Assembly: GCF_900109525.1 (NCBI RefSeq)
Contig: NZ_FOAN01000009.1
Coordinates: 1 to 64,000, forward strand
Direction of reading: 5' to 3'
DNA length: 64,000 bases
From: Allobosea lupini
GTDB lineage: Bacteria; Pseudomonadota; Alphaproteobacteria; Rhizobiales; Beijerinckiaceae
Shown here: positions 34,301-43,523 of the stretch, in pieces
How positions within the stretch are numbered: the first letter of the stretch is position 1
How the letters are laid out: each line of letters starts with the position of its first letter
Made by a program: the position numbers and the translations under genes
Notes under the pieces: model-generated
Databases searched by the model: none
Seen by the model: the letters and a program-made list of their open reading frames with translations, nothing else
What the model was told of the DNA's origin: nothing

Positions 34301-34761
34301 CGGAGCAAGGTGACGGGATTTATTGCGGATACGCGATCATCCTCGGATCGCGTCGCCAGCAGGCCGGCCACCTGCATCACGGCCCGCGCCGTTGCGCTCA
34401 GTTCAGAGGCGAGGATCGAGTCCAGGCTATTGCGCCACGGCATCTGGACGGACATCATCCTGGGTGTCGCCTCCGATTGCGCTGCTGCAGCGCTGCCAGT
34501 GGGTCTAGCCGGCGCCGACTTCACCCCTCGCTCGCGGTGGAGCTTTTCCGGTTCGAGTGAGGCCTCCATCCGCGGATCGCCCAGCTCGGCCGCGTAGTCG
34601 GTGCCGTCGAGCCGTTCGCGCTCGGCCGCTGCGGCGCTTGTGCGCTCGGTGAAGGCCCGCGCCTCCTCCGGCGTCGCCTCGCGCATCTCGCCGGAGGCCG
34701 AGATCGTGGTGATCTGGCTGGTGTCGGGCGTGGCGGGAAGTGGACGTTTCGACTTCGCCAT
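31354..34761 (-). CDS. KAP-family P-loop NTPase with Clp-N-like N-terminal domain
   Basis: A 1135-residue membrane-linked NTPase. Residues 118-165 and 205-245 look like two Clp N-domain repeats (S-A-R-H-M-L-I-A-L-L-D in the second). The KAP core starts near 325 with Walker A G-E-W-G-S-G-K-S at 358-365; coiled coil fills 465-520 and 645-685; two membrane helices lie at about 580-598 and 610-628, between Walker A and Walker B, I-V-L-Y-I-D-D-L-D-R-C at 781-791, as is usual in KAP proteins. C-terminal 250 residues are helical. KAP proteins are thought to organise membrane complexes, and some bacterial ones are linked to defence. No partner gene is evident. ATG at 34761 chosen from the frame; ribosome site weak. 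Confidence 0.88.
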   Translation of the reverse strand: MAKSKRPLPATPDTSQITTISASGEMREATPEEARAFTERTSAAAAERERLDGTDYAAELGDPRMEASLEPEKLHRERGVKSAPARPTGSAAAAQSEATPRMMSVQMPWRNSLDSILASELSATARAVMQVAGLLATRSEDDRVSAINPVTLLRAFVSVGLGLRSSTVSATRWLYEWALQQSASERALASFADQPSAEQSDDVSNIRLDDDCYEAMLMAHAFASRGQTELSARHMLIALLDLRRSEASAELRRQFRDATKLELDAFRPVLINNVLAEGHPETESSLWRQARDRPVREVLRSPNISAPAPRIATISGFHADRASTAGSDPLGINADVTAFARLICLEEARPPLSIGIFGEWGSGKSSFMERLQLEIADLTRKEREARAKAGQATSAGDAQAAPPEAKPATAPRFIENAVQIRFNAWHYADANLWASLTAEFFDQLRRGGYEGQRSKDYLALIGKVAERVRSLEASAQKAEDKLADAERAARHADEALASARRKLAASDLALASEHLSEQFEAIRTDKGNRAKLQEVGRRLYRDDLAKELDGFTATVTEAASWPGKLALVAKVIIGGGKERWLAIAAIVLVAFAGIGWQIVDETSAAVAGGRLIAWAGAAFAGFQALAGAMKLAKPVLDGAWAYAKAVEKARKDLAKEVEDKEVAAREAARALTEAQQKAKEAKAPLAKYGDGAAAGAPSTILRYFLFEDGDVRDYDKQVGLVSRARRSFEQLDAIFTANRDGLAARDKQARGEPLTPAETEARTRYEAMQLDKQGLVIPDRIVLYIDDLDRCTHQQVYDVLQAIHLLLAFELFVVVVGVDVRWVEEAVARQFTVAAEELPDNATPQQRDAARHKVETERRKRAIDYLEKIFQLPFWLRRLSTEGDKGGSYGAYVQELLQANLDVPENVPSPLAGTSGGPVRKSFAPGAKPGSETSPADGIALEGLADTASAAEDLTSVELALATVRLTNEEVAFLASPEIGAIALKSPRSVKRMLNVYRIVRARMSETELDEFLGRNGKQASWPLAAFLAAMETGQSVEIADAWYTGLASGPDAQLNSNSLVVNTPTGSDPLVVMQGASGLRKLALANLAANHRLSRCLKAMSETPATALLSSPPTTKQMLAMARIVRRYSFNRYH

Positions 34762-34952
34762 CTGGCTGCCCTTCGTGGCGCCGGTGATCGGCTGACGTTG
34801 GGGCAGTCTGGCGCGGCGCAGGCCGGGTTTCAAGTCAGGGTTGCAGGCGTGCCTTTGCAGCCCACCGTTGCCTTCCGCGGTCTCGTCGCCTATCTAGCGG
34901 CCAGATTTCCCCAAAGCCCGAACGCCAGCCGCAAGCGGAGCCCGCACGCCCC

Positions 34953-36605
<1,653 letters not shown>

Positions 36606-36620
36606 GGCGCGCCGTTACGG

Positions 36621-36648
36621 CCTGACGCTGCGCAATGGCGGCGTCAGG
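36621..36648. terminator. Hairpin between convergent genes
   Basis: CCTGACGC (36621-36628) and GCGTCAGG (36641-36648) form an 8-bp stem between the ettA stop and the end of the oppositely oriented hypothetical gene, slightly overlapping the latter. It may end transcripts from both sides; there is no clear T-run. Confidence 0.4.
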
Positions 36649-37075
36649 TGAACCTGAAGCGGACCTCCCACAACTCCGTCGGGTCAGTCTGGGAAAAGGG
36701 GCGCAGAGCCAGCCCCATGTCGCGGCCCAGCGCCTGATTGTTGTGCGCGAAGACCGGCTCGGTCGAAGCCTCCTTGTCCGCCTGCCAGACGAACATCGCA
36801 CCAGGGCACTCGTCGATATTGGCCGGCTCGCCCCGATACATGCCGCGCCAGTCGTAGCAATTGACGTAGCGGCGCCAGTTGGCGCCATGACGTTGGATGA
36901 AAATCCGCCCATAGCCGCCATTATTTGACTTGGACAAGACGCGTTTCCAATGAGCTCCGGCTTCCTGGTAGCGCGCCGCCTCAATGGTGATCTCGACGAA
37001 TCCGGGAGCAATCTCGACCGCCGAGACTCCTGATACGTAAGTCGATTTTCTCGATCGCCGTGCCGTCCCGCCCAT
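36644..37075 (-). CDS. hypothetical protein
   Basis: A 143-residue protein I do not recognise. It has a basic N-terminus (A-R-R-S-R-K-S-T-Y), a strand-rich middle with E-I-T-I-E-A-A-R-Y, and an aromatic section W-R-R-Y-V-N-C-Y-D-W-R-G-M-Y-R-G-E-P-A-N. No signal peptide or membrane segment. Two ATG codons are possible, at 37096 and 37075; the second is preferred because GGGGG lies six bases before it. GC content is a little lower than in the flanking genes. It is convergent with ettA. Confidence 0.55.
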   Translation of the reverse strand: MGGTARRSRKSTYVSGVSAVEIAPGFVEITIEAARYQEAGAHWKRVLSKSNNGGYGRIFIQRHGANWRRYVNCYDWRGMYRGEPANIDECPGAMFVWQADKEASTEPVFAHNNQALGRDMGLALRPFSQTDPTELWEVRFRFT

Positions 37076-37174
37076 ATCAGGCCCCCGTGCCCGCATTCCG
37101 CTAGCAGGCTACCGAGACACTACCGACGGTTCAATGACGTCGCGCATCGCTTGCAGCCATCGGCTCTTCCTTCG

Positions 37175-38056
37175 TCACGCCCTGGCCTCCCCGCCGAGCA
37201 GCTTCTGCAGTGCCACGAGGTCGGTGCCGGCAAAGTCCGAGGAGCGGCTGACCTGCGCCCATTCCGCCGCCTCTCTTTGCCGCTGAGCATCCGCCTGGGC
37301 GAGGACGAAGAGGGCGTCGCTGCCGAGGACGAGATGGGCCGGCAGGGTCTCGCGCCGGCTGAGATCGAGGATGATCCCAGCGATCCGTTCGGGATCGCCG
37401 ATCTCGTTGCCGACGTAAGTCCTGAGCAGATCGAGCACGGCGCCGACGCTGGGCTGGTAGTCCGGCATGACGGCCGGGGCGTTGCCACGGGCGATCTCGC
37501 CCCACGAGGTGCGCATGCCGCCGGGCTCGACACAGACGATCTTGACGCCGAATGGCGCGACCTCCCTGGCGATCACCTCGCTGAAGCCGCCGACCGCCCA
37601 TTTCGCCGATTGGTAGGCGCTGAGACCCGGCGTGCCGGTGCGCCCGCCGACCGATGAGATGTTGATGATGTGGCCTGAGCGCTGGGCCCGCAGCACCGGC
37701 AAGGCGGCGCGGGTGAGGTTCACGACCCCGTAGAAATTCGTCTCGATCTGGGCGCGGAAGCTGTCCTCGCTGGTCTGCTCGAAGGCGACGGCATGGCCAT
37801 AGCCGGCATTGTTCACGAGCACGTCGAGCCGGCCGAAGGTGTCGAGCGTGGCGGTGACGGCCACGGTCGCAGCCGCCATGTCGGTGACGTCGAGCGCGAA
37901 GGTGAGCAGCGTCTCGGGATATCGGGCCTCGAGATCGGCGAGGCGACCGGGATCGCGCGCAGTTGCGACGACATTGTCGCCGGCCGCGAGGGCCGCCTCG
38001 GTGATATTGCGGCCGAGGCCGCGGGCGGCGCCGGTGATCAGCCAGGTCTTGGTCAT
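37175..38056 (-). CDS. short-chain dehydrogenase/reductase
   Basis: A 293-residue classical SDR: cofactor loop T-G-A-A-R-G-L-G-R-N-I at residues 7-17, D-V-T-D near 57, N-N-A-G-Y-G near 84, and catalytic S-A-Y-Q-S-A-K-W. The ATG at 38056 was taken because the sequence before it belongs to the operator. It lies downstream of a TetR gene in the same direction, and its promoter carries a near-copy of the palindrome found ahead of that TetR gene. The substrate is unknown. Confidence 0.92.
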   Translation of the reverse strand: MTKTWLITGAARGLGRNITEAALAAGDNVVATARDPGRLADLEARYPETLLTFALDVTDMAAATVAVTATLDTFGRLDVLVNNAGYGHAVAFEQTSEDSFRAQIETNFYGVVNLTRAALPVLRAQRSGHIINISSVGGRTGTPGLSAYQSAKWAVGGFSEVIAREVAPFGVKIVCVEPGGMRTSWGEIARGNAPAVMPDYQPSVGAVLDLLRTYVGNEIGDPERIAGIILDLSRRETLPAHLVLGSDALFVLAQADAQRQREAAEWAQVSRSSDFAGTDLVALQKLLGGEARA

Positions 38057-38080
38057 GAGTTGTCCTCTCGAAGTTGTGAG

Positions 38081-38094
38081 TGAGCACTTGCTCA
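38081..38094. promoter_or_regulatory. TetR operator copy ahead of SDR gene
   Basis: TGAGCACTTGCTCA, perfect 6-bp arms around CT, lies 25 bases upstream of the SDR start. With flanks it reads GAGTGAGCACTTGCTCATTT, matching the site at 38731-38744 apart from the three bases between GAGTGAG and TTGCTC. Confidence 0.6.
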
Positions 38095-38139
38095 TTTAAA
38101 TAAGCGGAATGGACCTGTTCGCTTTTCTCTTTGCGGATG

Positions 38140-38709
38140 TCAGGCGGAAATGCCGTCCCAGAAGACCGAAAAGCCGGACTTCCGGTAGTGCTCGTGCCGG
38201 CTTGGCTCTTGCGCGATCAAGTCGAGCGTCATGGTGCCCAAAGCGTCGAGGACCGTGCCGATGAAACTCTGCGGCTGGTCCTTCAGCACGCCGTCGCGGT
38301 GTCCCTGCTCGAACAGGGCGCTGATCTCCGCGAAGGCGACGGCTGACTTGCTACGGGTGTCCTGGGTGATGCGGTCGGATACCGCGAGCTGGCGCAGCGC
38401 CTTGCGCTTGGCCGGATATCTCGCGCCCCAATCGATGAAGCCGTTCCAGAAGTGCTCGAACCGGTCGCACACGCTGCCATGGCTCGGATAGGAGGGCACG
38501 GTGAGCCTGGCGAAGTCGGTCTTCAGCTCGAGATAGAGCTGGTTGAGCAGCTCGTCCTTGCTGGCGAAATAGGTAAAAAGCGTGCCTTCGGCGAGGCAGG
38601 CTTCCCTGGCGATCTTGGCGGTCGGCGCGCCGGTGCCATGCTCGGCCACCAGCTTGCAGGCCGCGGCCAGGATCGCTTCGCGCTTCGCTTCGCTGAGGGG
38701 GCGGGCCAT
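38140..38709 (-). CDS. TetR-family transcriptional regulator
   Basis: A 189-residue TetR regulator. The helix-turn-helix covers residues 8-55 (A-I-L-A-A-A-C-K-L-V-A-E-H-G, then I-A-R-E-A-C-L-A-E-G-T-L-F-T-Y-F-A-S-K-D-E-L). The ligand domain has the pattern R-Y-P-A-K-R-K-A-L-R-Q-L-A common in regulators of reductases and efflux. A palindrome 22 bases upstream and a second copy before the SDR gene 84 bases downstream indicate that it represses itself and that SDR gene. Confidence 0.9.
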   Translation of the reverse strand: MARPLSEAKREAILAAACKLVAEHGTGAPTAKIAREACLAEGTLFTYFASKDELLNQLYLELKTDFARLTVPSYPSHGSVCDRFEHFWNGFIDWGARYPAKRKALRQLAVSDRITQDTRSKSAVAFAEISALFEQGHRDGVLKDQPQSFIGTVLDALGTMTLDLIAQEPSRHEHYRKSGFSVFWDGISA

Positions 38710-38730
38710 GCTTCGCTTGATCTAGATGAG

Positions 38731-38744
38731 TGAGTGATTGCTCA
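38731..38744. promoter_or_regulatory. TetR operator copy ahead of its own gene
   Basis: TGAGTGATTGCTCA, with arms TGAG/CTCA, lies 22 bases before the TetR ATG and matches the site before the SDR gene. The twin copies support autoregulation plus control of the SDR. Confidence 0.6.
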
Positions 38745-38853
38745 TTTATTCCGGCGGCACGGAAAGTCAATGCCCTGATGAGCCTCTGGAAGCCGTGACC
38801 GGTATGATGGCAGGGCAGGCGGGCCGGTTGCGCAGGCCCGGCGGCGCTGCGCC

Positions 38854-39999
38854 CTATGCCTTGCCCTTCACCAGGATGCTGGCGTCGACATCCTGGATGT
38901 CGCGCTTGCCGCAGAGGGCCATGGTGATGTCCATCTCCTTGCGGATGATGTCGAGGGCGAGCTTGACGCCTTCCTCGCCCATGGCGCCGAGGCCGTAGAG
39001 GAAGGGGCGGCCGATCAGCACGCCGCGGGCGCCGAGCGCCACTGCCTTCAGCACGTCCTGGCCCGAGCGGACGCCACCATCCATCCAGACTTCCATACGC
39101 CCGCCGACCTGCTCGACGATTCCCGGCAGGGCCGCGATCGAGGAGACGGCGCCGTCGAGCTGGCGCCCGCCGTGGTTGGAGACGATCAGCGCGTCGGCGC
39201 CGCTCTGGGCGGCGAGCTCGGCATCCTCGGCGTCGAGGATGCCCTTCAGGATCAGCTTGCCGCCCCAGCGATCCTTGATCCATTTGACGTCGTCCCAGCT
39301 CAGGGTCGGGTCGAATTGTTCGGCGGTCCAGGCCGAGAGCGAGGTCATGTCGCCGACGCCGGTGGCGTGGCCGACGATGTTGCCGAAGCTGCGCCTTTTG
39401 GTGCCGAGCATGCCCATGCACCAGCGCGGCTTGAAGACGAGGTTGATCAGGTTGGCGATGGTCGGCTTCGGCGGAGCGGAGAGGCCGTTGCGGATGTCCT
39501 TGTGGCGCTGGCCGAGGATCTGCAGGTCGAGCGTCAGCATCAGCGCCGAGCAGCCGGCCGCCTTGGCGCGGTCGATCAGGCGCTCAATGAAGGCGCGGTC
39601 GCGCATCACATAGAGCTGGAACCAGAACGGCTTGTCGGTGTTCTGCGCGACGTCCTCGATCGAGCAGACGCTCATGGTCGAGAGCGTGAAGGGAACGCCG
39701 GCCCGGGCAGCGGCCCTGGCGGCGAGGATTTCGCCGTCAGCATGCTGCATGCCGGCGATGCCGGTCGGAGCCAGCGCCACCGGCATCGAGACCTGCTCGC
39801 CGATCATGGTCGAGGCCAGCGTGCGGTTGGTCATGTCGACGGCAACGCGCTGGCGCAGCTTGATAGCGGCGAAGTCGGCCTCGTTGGCGCGGTAGGTGCT
39901 CTCGGTCCAGGCGCCGGAATCGGCATAGTCGTAGAACATGCGCGGGACGCGGCGCTTCGCCAGCAGGCGCAAATCCTCGATGGTCAGAAGCTGGGCCAT
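38854..39999 (-). CDS. lldD: FMN-dependent alpha-hydroxy-acid dehydrogenase (L-lactate dehydrogenase type)
   Basis: A 381-residue FMN enzyme oxidising L-lactate or a related 2-hydroxy acid to the keto acid. It has R-M-F-Y-D-Y-A-D-S-G-A near the N-terminus, the FMN/substrate blocks P-V-A-L-A-P-T-G-I-A-G-M and W-F-Q-L-Y-V-M, and the catalytic His in V-S-N-H-G-G-R-Q-L-D-G, followed by M-D-G-G-V-R-S-G. The ATG at 39999 begins M-A-Q-L-L-T-I-E-D-L-R, the usual start. Exact substrate is inferred. It is likely peripheral at the inner membrane. Confidence 0.9.
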   Translation of the reverse strand: MAQLLTIEDLRLLAKRRVPRMFYDYADSGAWTESTYRANEADFAAIKLRQRVAVDMTNRTLASTMIGEQVSMPVALAPTGIAGMQHADGEILAARAAARAGVPFTLSTMSVCSIEDVAQNTDKPFWFQLYVMRDRAFIERLIDRAKAAGCSALMLTLDLQILGQRHKDIRNGLSAPPKPTIANLINLVFKPRWCMGMLGTKRRSFGNIVGHATGVGDMTSLSAWTAEQFDPTLSWDDVKWIKDRWGGKLILKGILDAEDAELAAQSGADALIVSNHGGRQLDGAVSSIAALPGIVEQVGGRMEVWMDGGVRSGQDVLKAVALGARGVLIGRPFLYGLGAMGEEGVKLALDIIRKEMDITMALCGKRDIQDVDASILVKGKA

Positions 40000-40076
40000 G
40001 GTCGCCAAATCCCGCGTTTTCTCCGTTCGCTCGGTCGCATGGAACGCCTTGCGAGGCAACCATTCCGGACCAACGC

Positions 40077-40694
40077 CTAGGTCACGCCGAGATAGCGGCC
40101 GGGCTTGTGGTTTACGGCGAGGATAAGATTGAGCACCGCCGCGCCGGCGAGCGAGATCGCGACCTTCGCCAGCGGCAGCAGGAACAGCGCGCCGATGAGG
40201 ATGGCCAAGTCCACGGCGAGCTGAAACCAGCCGGCGCGGATGCCATGCCGTTCCTGGAGATACAGCGCAAGGATATTGATGCCGCCGAGCCCGGTACGGT
40301 GACGGAACAAGGCGAGCAGGCCCAGCCCGATCAGGCTGCCGCCGGCCAGCGCTGCATAGAGCGGGTCCACCGCTTCGATTCTGATCCAGAACGGCGTCGC
40401 CCAGGTGAAGACCGAGACGAGGCCCACCGAGACGAAGGTGCGCAGTCCGAACCGCCAGCCCATGCGAGCAACGGCCAGCCAGTAGAAGGGCAGGTTGAGC
40501 GCGAAGAAGACGACGCCGAAATTCAGGCCGGTCGCGATCTGCAGCGACAAGGCCAGGCCGGCGATGCCGCTCGTGACCAGGCCCGCCTTGCTGTAGAGAA
40601 CGATGCCGATGCTGACGAGCAGCGTGCCGAGCAGCATGGCGAAGACATCTTCGTAAAAGCGGTGGCGCTCAGTCGCGAACGTGGCCTGCGTCAT
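40077..40694 (-). CDS. YitT-family membrane protein
   Basis: A 205-residue integral membrane protein with five or six helices at about 18-36, 45-62, 65-80, 88-105, 113-131 and 155-190. The pattern I-V-L-Y-S-K-A-G-L-V-T-S-G-I-A-G-L-A-L and R-T-G-L-G-G-I-N-I-L-A-L-Y-L-Q-E-R is characteristic of the YitT family. Function of the family is not established; transport is assumed. It is divergent from the beta-glucosidase gene, with about 115 bases between them. Confidence 0.85.
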   Translation of the reverse strand: MTQATFATERHRFYEDVFAMLLGTLLVSIGIVLYSKAGLVTSGIAGLALSLQIATGLNFGVVFFALNLPFYWLAVARMGWRFGLRTFVSVGLVSVFTWATPFWIRIEAVDPLYAALAGGSLIGLGLLALFRHRTGLGGINILALYLQERHGIRAGWFQLAVDLAILIGALFLLPLAKVAISLAGAAVLNLILAVNHKPGRYLGVT

Positions 40695-40808
40695 GATGAG
40701 GCGGCGATCCTTTCAGGCTGCGTTCAGCCGGCGTTGGCGATGCAATGGTTGAGCCATGCCTAGCGATCCTGTAGGGCCGGGTACCCGATTTTCTCGAGAG
40801 ATCCCATC

Positions 40809-43007
40809 ATGCTTCTGCGGCTCGTCGCTGCATTCCTGTTCTGCGGCCTTGCGACCGTCGCCTCCGCTCAGCAGGAGGTCGGCTGGAAGAGCGGGCGCGA
40901 GGCTGCGCAAATCGAACGCAAGATCACGGCGCTGATCGGCAGGATGACGCTGGAGGAGAAGGTCGGCCAGCTCCACCTCTCCGGGCGCGGCGAGGGCTTC
41001 GACATCAACCAGGTCAAGGCCGGCCGCATGGGTGCGGTGATGAACTTCGTCGTGCCGCAGGAGGTCCGGCAGGTCCAGGAGGCCGTCAGGCAGTCGCGCC
41101 TCAAGATCCCGCTGATCATCGGGCTCGATGCCGTCCATGGCTTCTCGACCTATTTCCCGCTGCCGCTCGGCCAGGCGTCGAGCTGGAACCCGCAACTGAT
41201 CGAGCAGGCGGCCTATTGGACGGGGCGTGAGGCGCGTGCCGCCGGCGTCAACTGGACCTTCGCGCCGATGGTCGACATCTCGCGTGATCCGCGCTGGGGG
41301 CGGGTGCTGGAGGGCGCGGGCGAAGACGCCTATCTCGCCAGCATCATCGCTGCGGCGCGCACGCGTGGCTACCAGCGCGGCGGCGTGGCGGCGAGCGTCA
41401 AGCACTTCGTCGGCTATGGCGCGGCCGAGGGCGGGCGCGACTACAACTCGACCTGGATCCCGACGAGCCAGCTGCACGACCTTTTCCTGCCGCCGTTCAA
41501 GGCCGCCTTCGACACCGGCGCGATGACGGCGATGGCGGCGTTCAACGCCCTGAACGGCATGCCGGCCACCGCCCATCGCGGCATGCTGACCGACCTGCTG
41601 CGCGGGCAATGGGGTTTCCGCGGATTCGTCACCTCGGATTTCGGCTCGATCACCGAGCTGCGCCTGCACGGCATCGCCAAGGACGACGCGGAAGCGGCGC
41701 GCAAGGCGCTGCTCGCCGGCATCGACATGGACATGATGGGCGATGTCTACCACAAGCACCTCGCCAATGAGGTGAAGGCCGGCCGCGTGCCGGTGAAGGC
41801 GCTCGACGAAGCCGTCCGGCGCGTGCTCCGGGTCAAGTACCATCTCGGCCTGTTCGAGCGGCAGCACGTCGATGTGGCGGCAGCGCCGTCGCTGATGCAG
41901 ACCGAGGAAGCCCGCAAGGTCGCCCGCCAGGCGGCGCGTGAGGGCGTGATCCTGCTCAGGAACGAGAGGCAGACGCTGCCGATTGCGCCGGCCGTGAAGT
42001 CGGTCGCGGTGATCGGCGCCATGGCGGTGCCGGAGGATGAGCGGGTCTGGACCGATCCGGCAGGGCTCGGGCGCCGCGTCGTGCAGCCGCTCCCGGACGC
42101 GCTGCGCGAGCAGCTGCCGTCCGATGTCACGGTGACCTACGAGCCGGCCTTCGCCAAAAATTGCGGCACCGAGTTCAAGGACAAGGATGCCGCGCTCAAG
42201 GCCGCGGCTGCCGCCGACCTCGTCGTCACCATGCTCGGCGAAGACTGCGAGTTCATGGGCGAGGGCGCCTCGCGCACCGATCTCGGCTTGCCGGGCGTGC
42301 AGCAGGAGCTGCTGGAGGCGCTGGTCGCGACCGGTAAGCCGGTGGTGCTGGTGCTGGCGACGGGCCGGCCGCTGGTCCTCACCTGGGCCGACAAGCATGT
42401 CGCCGCGATTGTCCAGACCTTCCATGGCGGCACGGAGGGGCGCGCCGCGATCGCCGAGGTGCTGGCCGGCAAGGTCAATCCGGCGGGGCGCACGCCGATG
42501 AGCTTCCCGCGCTCGGTCGGGCAGATCCCGGTCTATTACGACCAGCTGCCGACGGGGCGGCCGCAGAAGATCCGCCAGCGCTACGAGTCCATCTACATGG
42601 ACGAGGCCAACGAGGCGCTCTACCCGTTCGGCTTCGGCCTGTCCTATAGCCGCTTCGCCTATGCCAATCCGCGGGTGACGAACGCCAAGGTGCCGTTCGA
42701 CGGGGCGACCGAGGTTGCCGTCGACGTGACCAATCAGGGGGATCGCGACGGCCAGGAGGTGGTACAGCTTTATATCCGCCAGCCCGTTGCGGAGCGTTCG
42801 CGGCCGCTGCGCCTGCTCAAGGGCTTCGACAAGATAACGCTCAAGGCCGGCGAAACGCGGACGGTACGCTTCAAGCTGGAGGGCAAGGCGCTCGGCGGCC
42901 ACGACGACGCCGGCCGCTACCAGCTCGACCCAGGTATCGTGGAAGTTTATCTTGGGGGCTCTTCACTCGCCACGGTAAGGACGCAATTCGAGCTGGCTAA
43001 GCCTTAA
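40809..43007 (+). CDS. bglX: exported GH3 beta-glucosidase
   Basis: A 732-residue periplasmic glycoside hydrolase. Residues 1-20 are a signal peptide. The GH3 N-terminal barrel carries the substrate residues G-L-D-A-V-H-G, K-H-F-V-G-Y-G (Lys198-His199) and the nucleophile Asp277 in V-T-S-D-F-G-S; the second domain has the E-G-A-S-R-T-D-L-G-L-P-G loop; the fibronectin-III-like end starts near 625 (V-A-V-D-V-T-N-Q-G-D-R-D-G). Size and layout match BglX, which removes terminal beta-glucose. Confidence 0.95.
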   Translation: MLLRLVAAFLFCGLATVASAQQEVGWKSGREAAQIERKITALIGRMTLEEKVGQLHLSGRGEGFDINQVKAGRMGAVMNFVVPQEVRQVQEAVRQSRLKIPLIIGLDAVHGFSTYFPLPLGQASSWNPQLIEQAAYWTGREARAAGVNWTFAPMVDISRDPRWGRVLEGAGEDAYLASIIAAARTRGYQRGGVAASVKHFVGYGAAEGGRDYNSTWIPTSQLHDLFLPPFKAAFDTGAMTAMAAFNALNGMPATAHRGMLTDLLRGQWGFRGFVTSDFGSITELRLHGIAKDDAEAARKALLAGIDMDMMGDVYHKHLANEVKAGRVPVKALDEAVRRVLRVKYHLGLFERQHVDVAAAPSLMQTEEARKVARQAAREGVILLRNERQTLPIAPAVKSVAVIGAMAVPEDERVWTDPAGLGRRVVQPLPDALREQLPSDVTVTYEPAFAKNCGTEFKDKDAALKAAAAADLVVTMLGEDCEFMGEGASRTDLGLPGVQQELLEALVATGKPVVLVLATGRPLVLTWADKHVAAIVQTFHGGTEGRAAIAEVLAGKVNPAGRTPMSFPRSVGQIPVYYDQLPTGRPQKIRQRYESIYMDEANEALYPFGFGLSYSRFAYANPRVTNAKVPFDGATEVAVDVTNQGDRDGQEVVQLYIRQPVAERSRPLRLLKGFDKITLKAGETRTVRFKLEGKALGGHDDAGRYQLDPGIVEVYLGGSSLATVRTQFELAKP

Positions 43008-43144
43008 GCGGACGTAACGGCAACTGCCGGCGGTTTCATCTCGACAAGCTTGCGTTTTCGGTCAATTCTTGCTGCGCGGGGCCTTTTCGACGTCTTTGCC
43101 GAGAGGACTCCGTTACGACCACGGATGCTCCGAAGGATGCGGCG

Positions 43145-43348
43145 ATGGCGACCGGAACCGTCAAATGGTTCAATACCGAGAAGGGCTACGGCTTCATTCA
43201 ACCTGCTGACGGCGGCAAGGATGTGTTCGTGCACATCACTGCCGTCAAGGAAGCGGGCCTGATGTCCCTGACCGAGGGACAGAAGCTCTCCTTCGACCTG
43301 AAGACCGAACGCGGCAAGACCGCGGCGGGTGACCTGAAGCTGCTCTGA
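43145..43348 (+). CDS. cold-shock-domain protein
   Basis: A 67-residue CspA-type protein: G-T-V-K-W-F-N at residues 4-10, RNP1 K-G-Y-G-F-I and RNP2 V-F-V-H-I, with the usual A-V-K-E-A-G loop. It binds single-stranded RNA or DNA. Standalone, 137 bases after the glucosidase gene and with GAAGGA before its ATG. Whether it is cold-induced or constitutive cannot be told from the leader. Confidence 0.95.
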   Translation: MATGTVKWFNTEKGYGFIQPADGGKDVFVHITAVKEAGLMSLTEGQKLSFDLKTERGKTAAGDLKLL

Positions 43349-43523
43349 ACGCAGCAAAAGGCCTGATAGGCGTGACGAAGGCTACCGGCCTGCGGTTGTC
43401 ATGACTGCGCCCAAAGCCGGCAGGCTCGCGTTTCATGTGAGAACCGGCCCCGCCGGCCAGGCAACGACGCGTTCATGACGAGTCTTGCTTTGCCTTCCTG
43501 GTCGCGTTCTCTGCGTTCCCCGT

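Noticed and set aside
40713-42902. A 729-codon open frame on the minus strand
   Set aside because: Antisense to the GH3 beta-glucosidase gene and without any domain.
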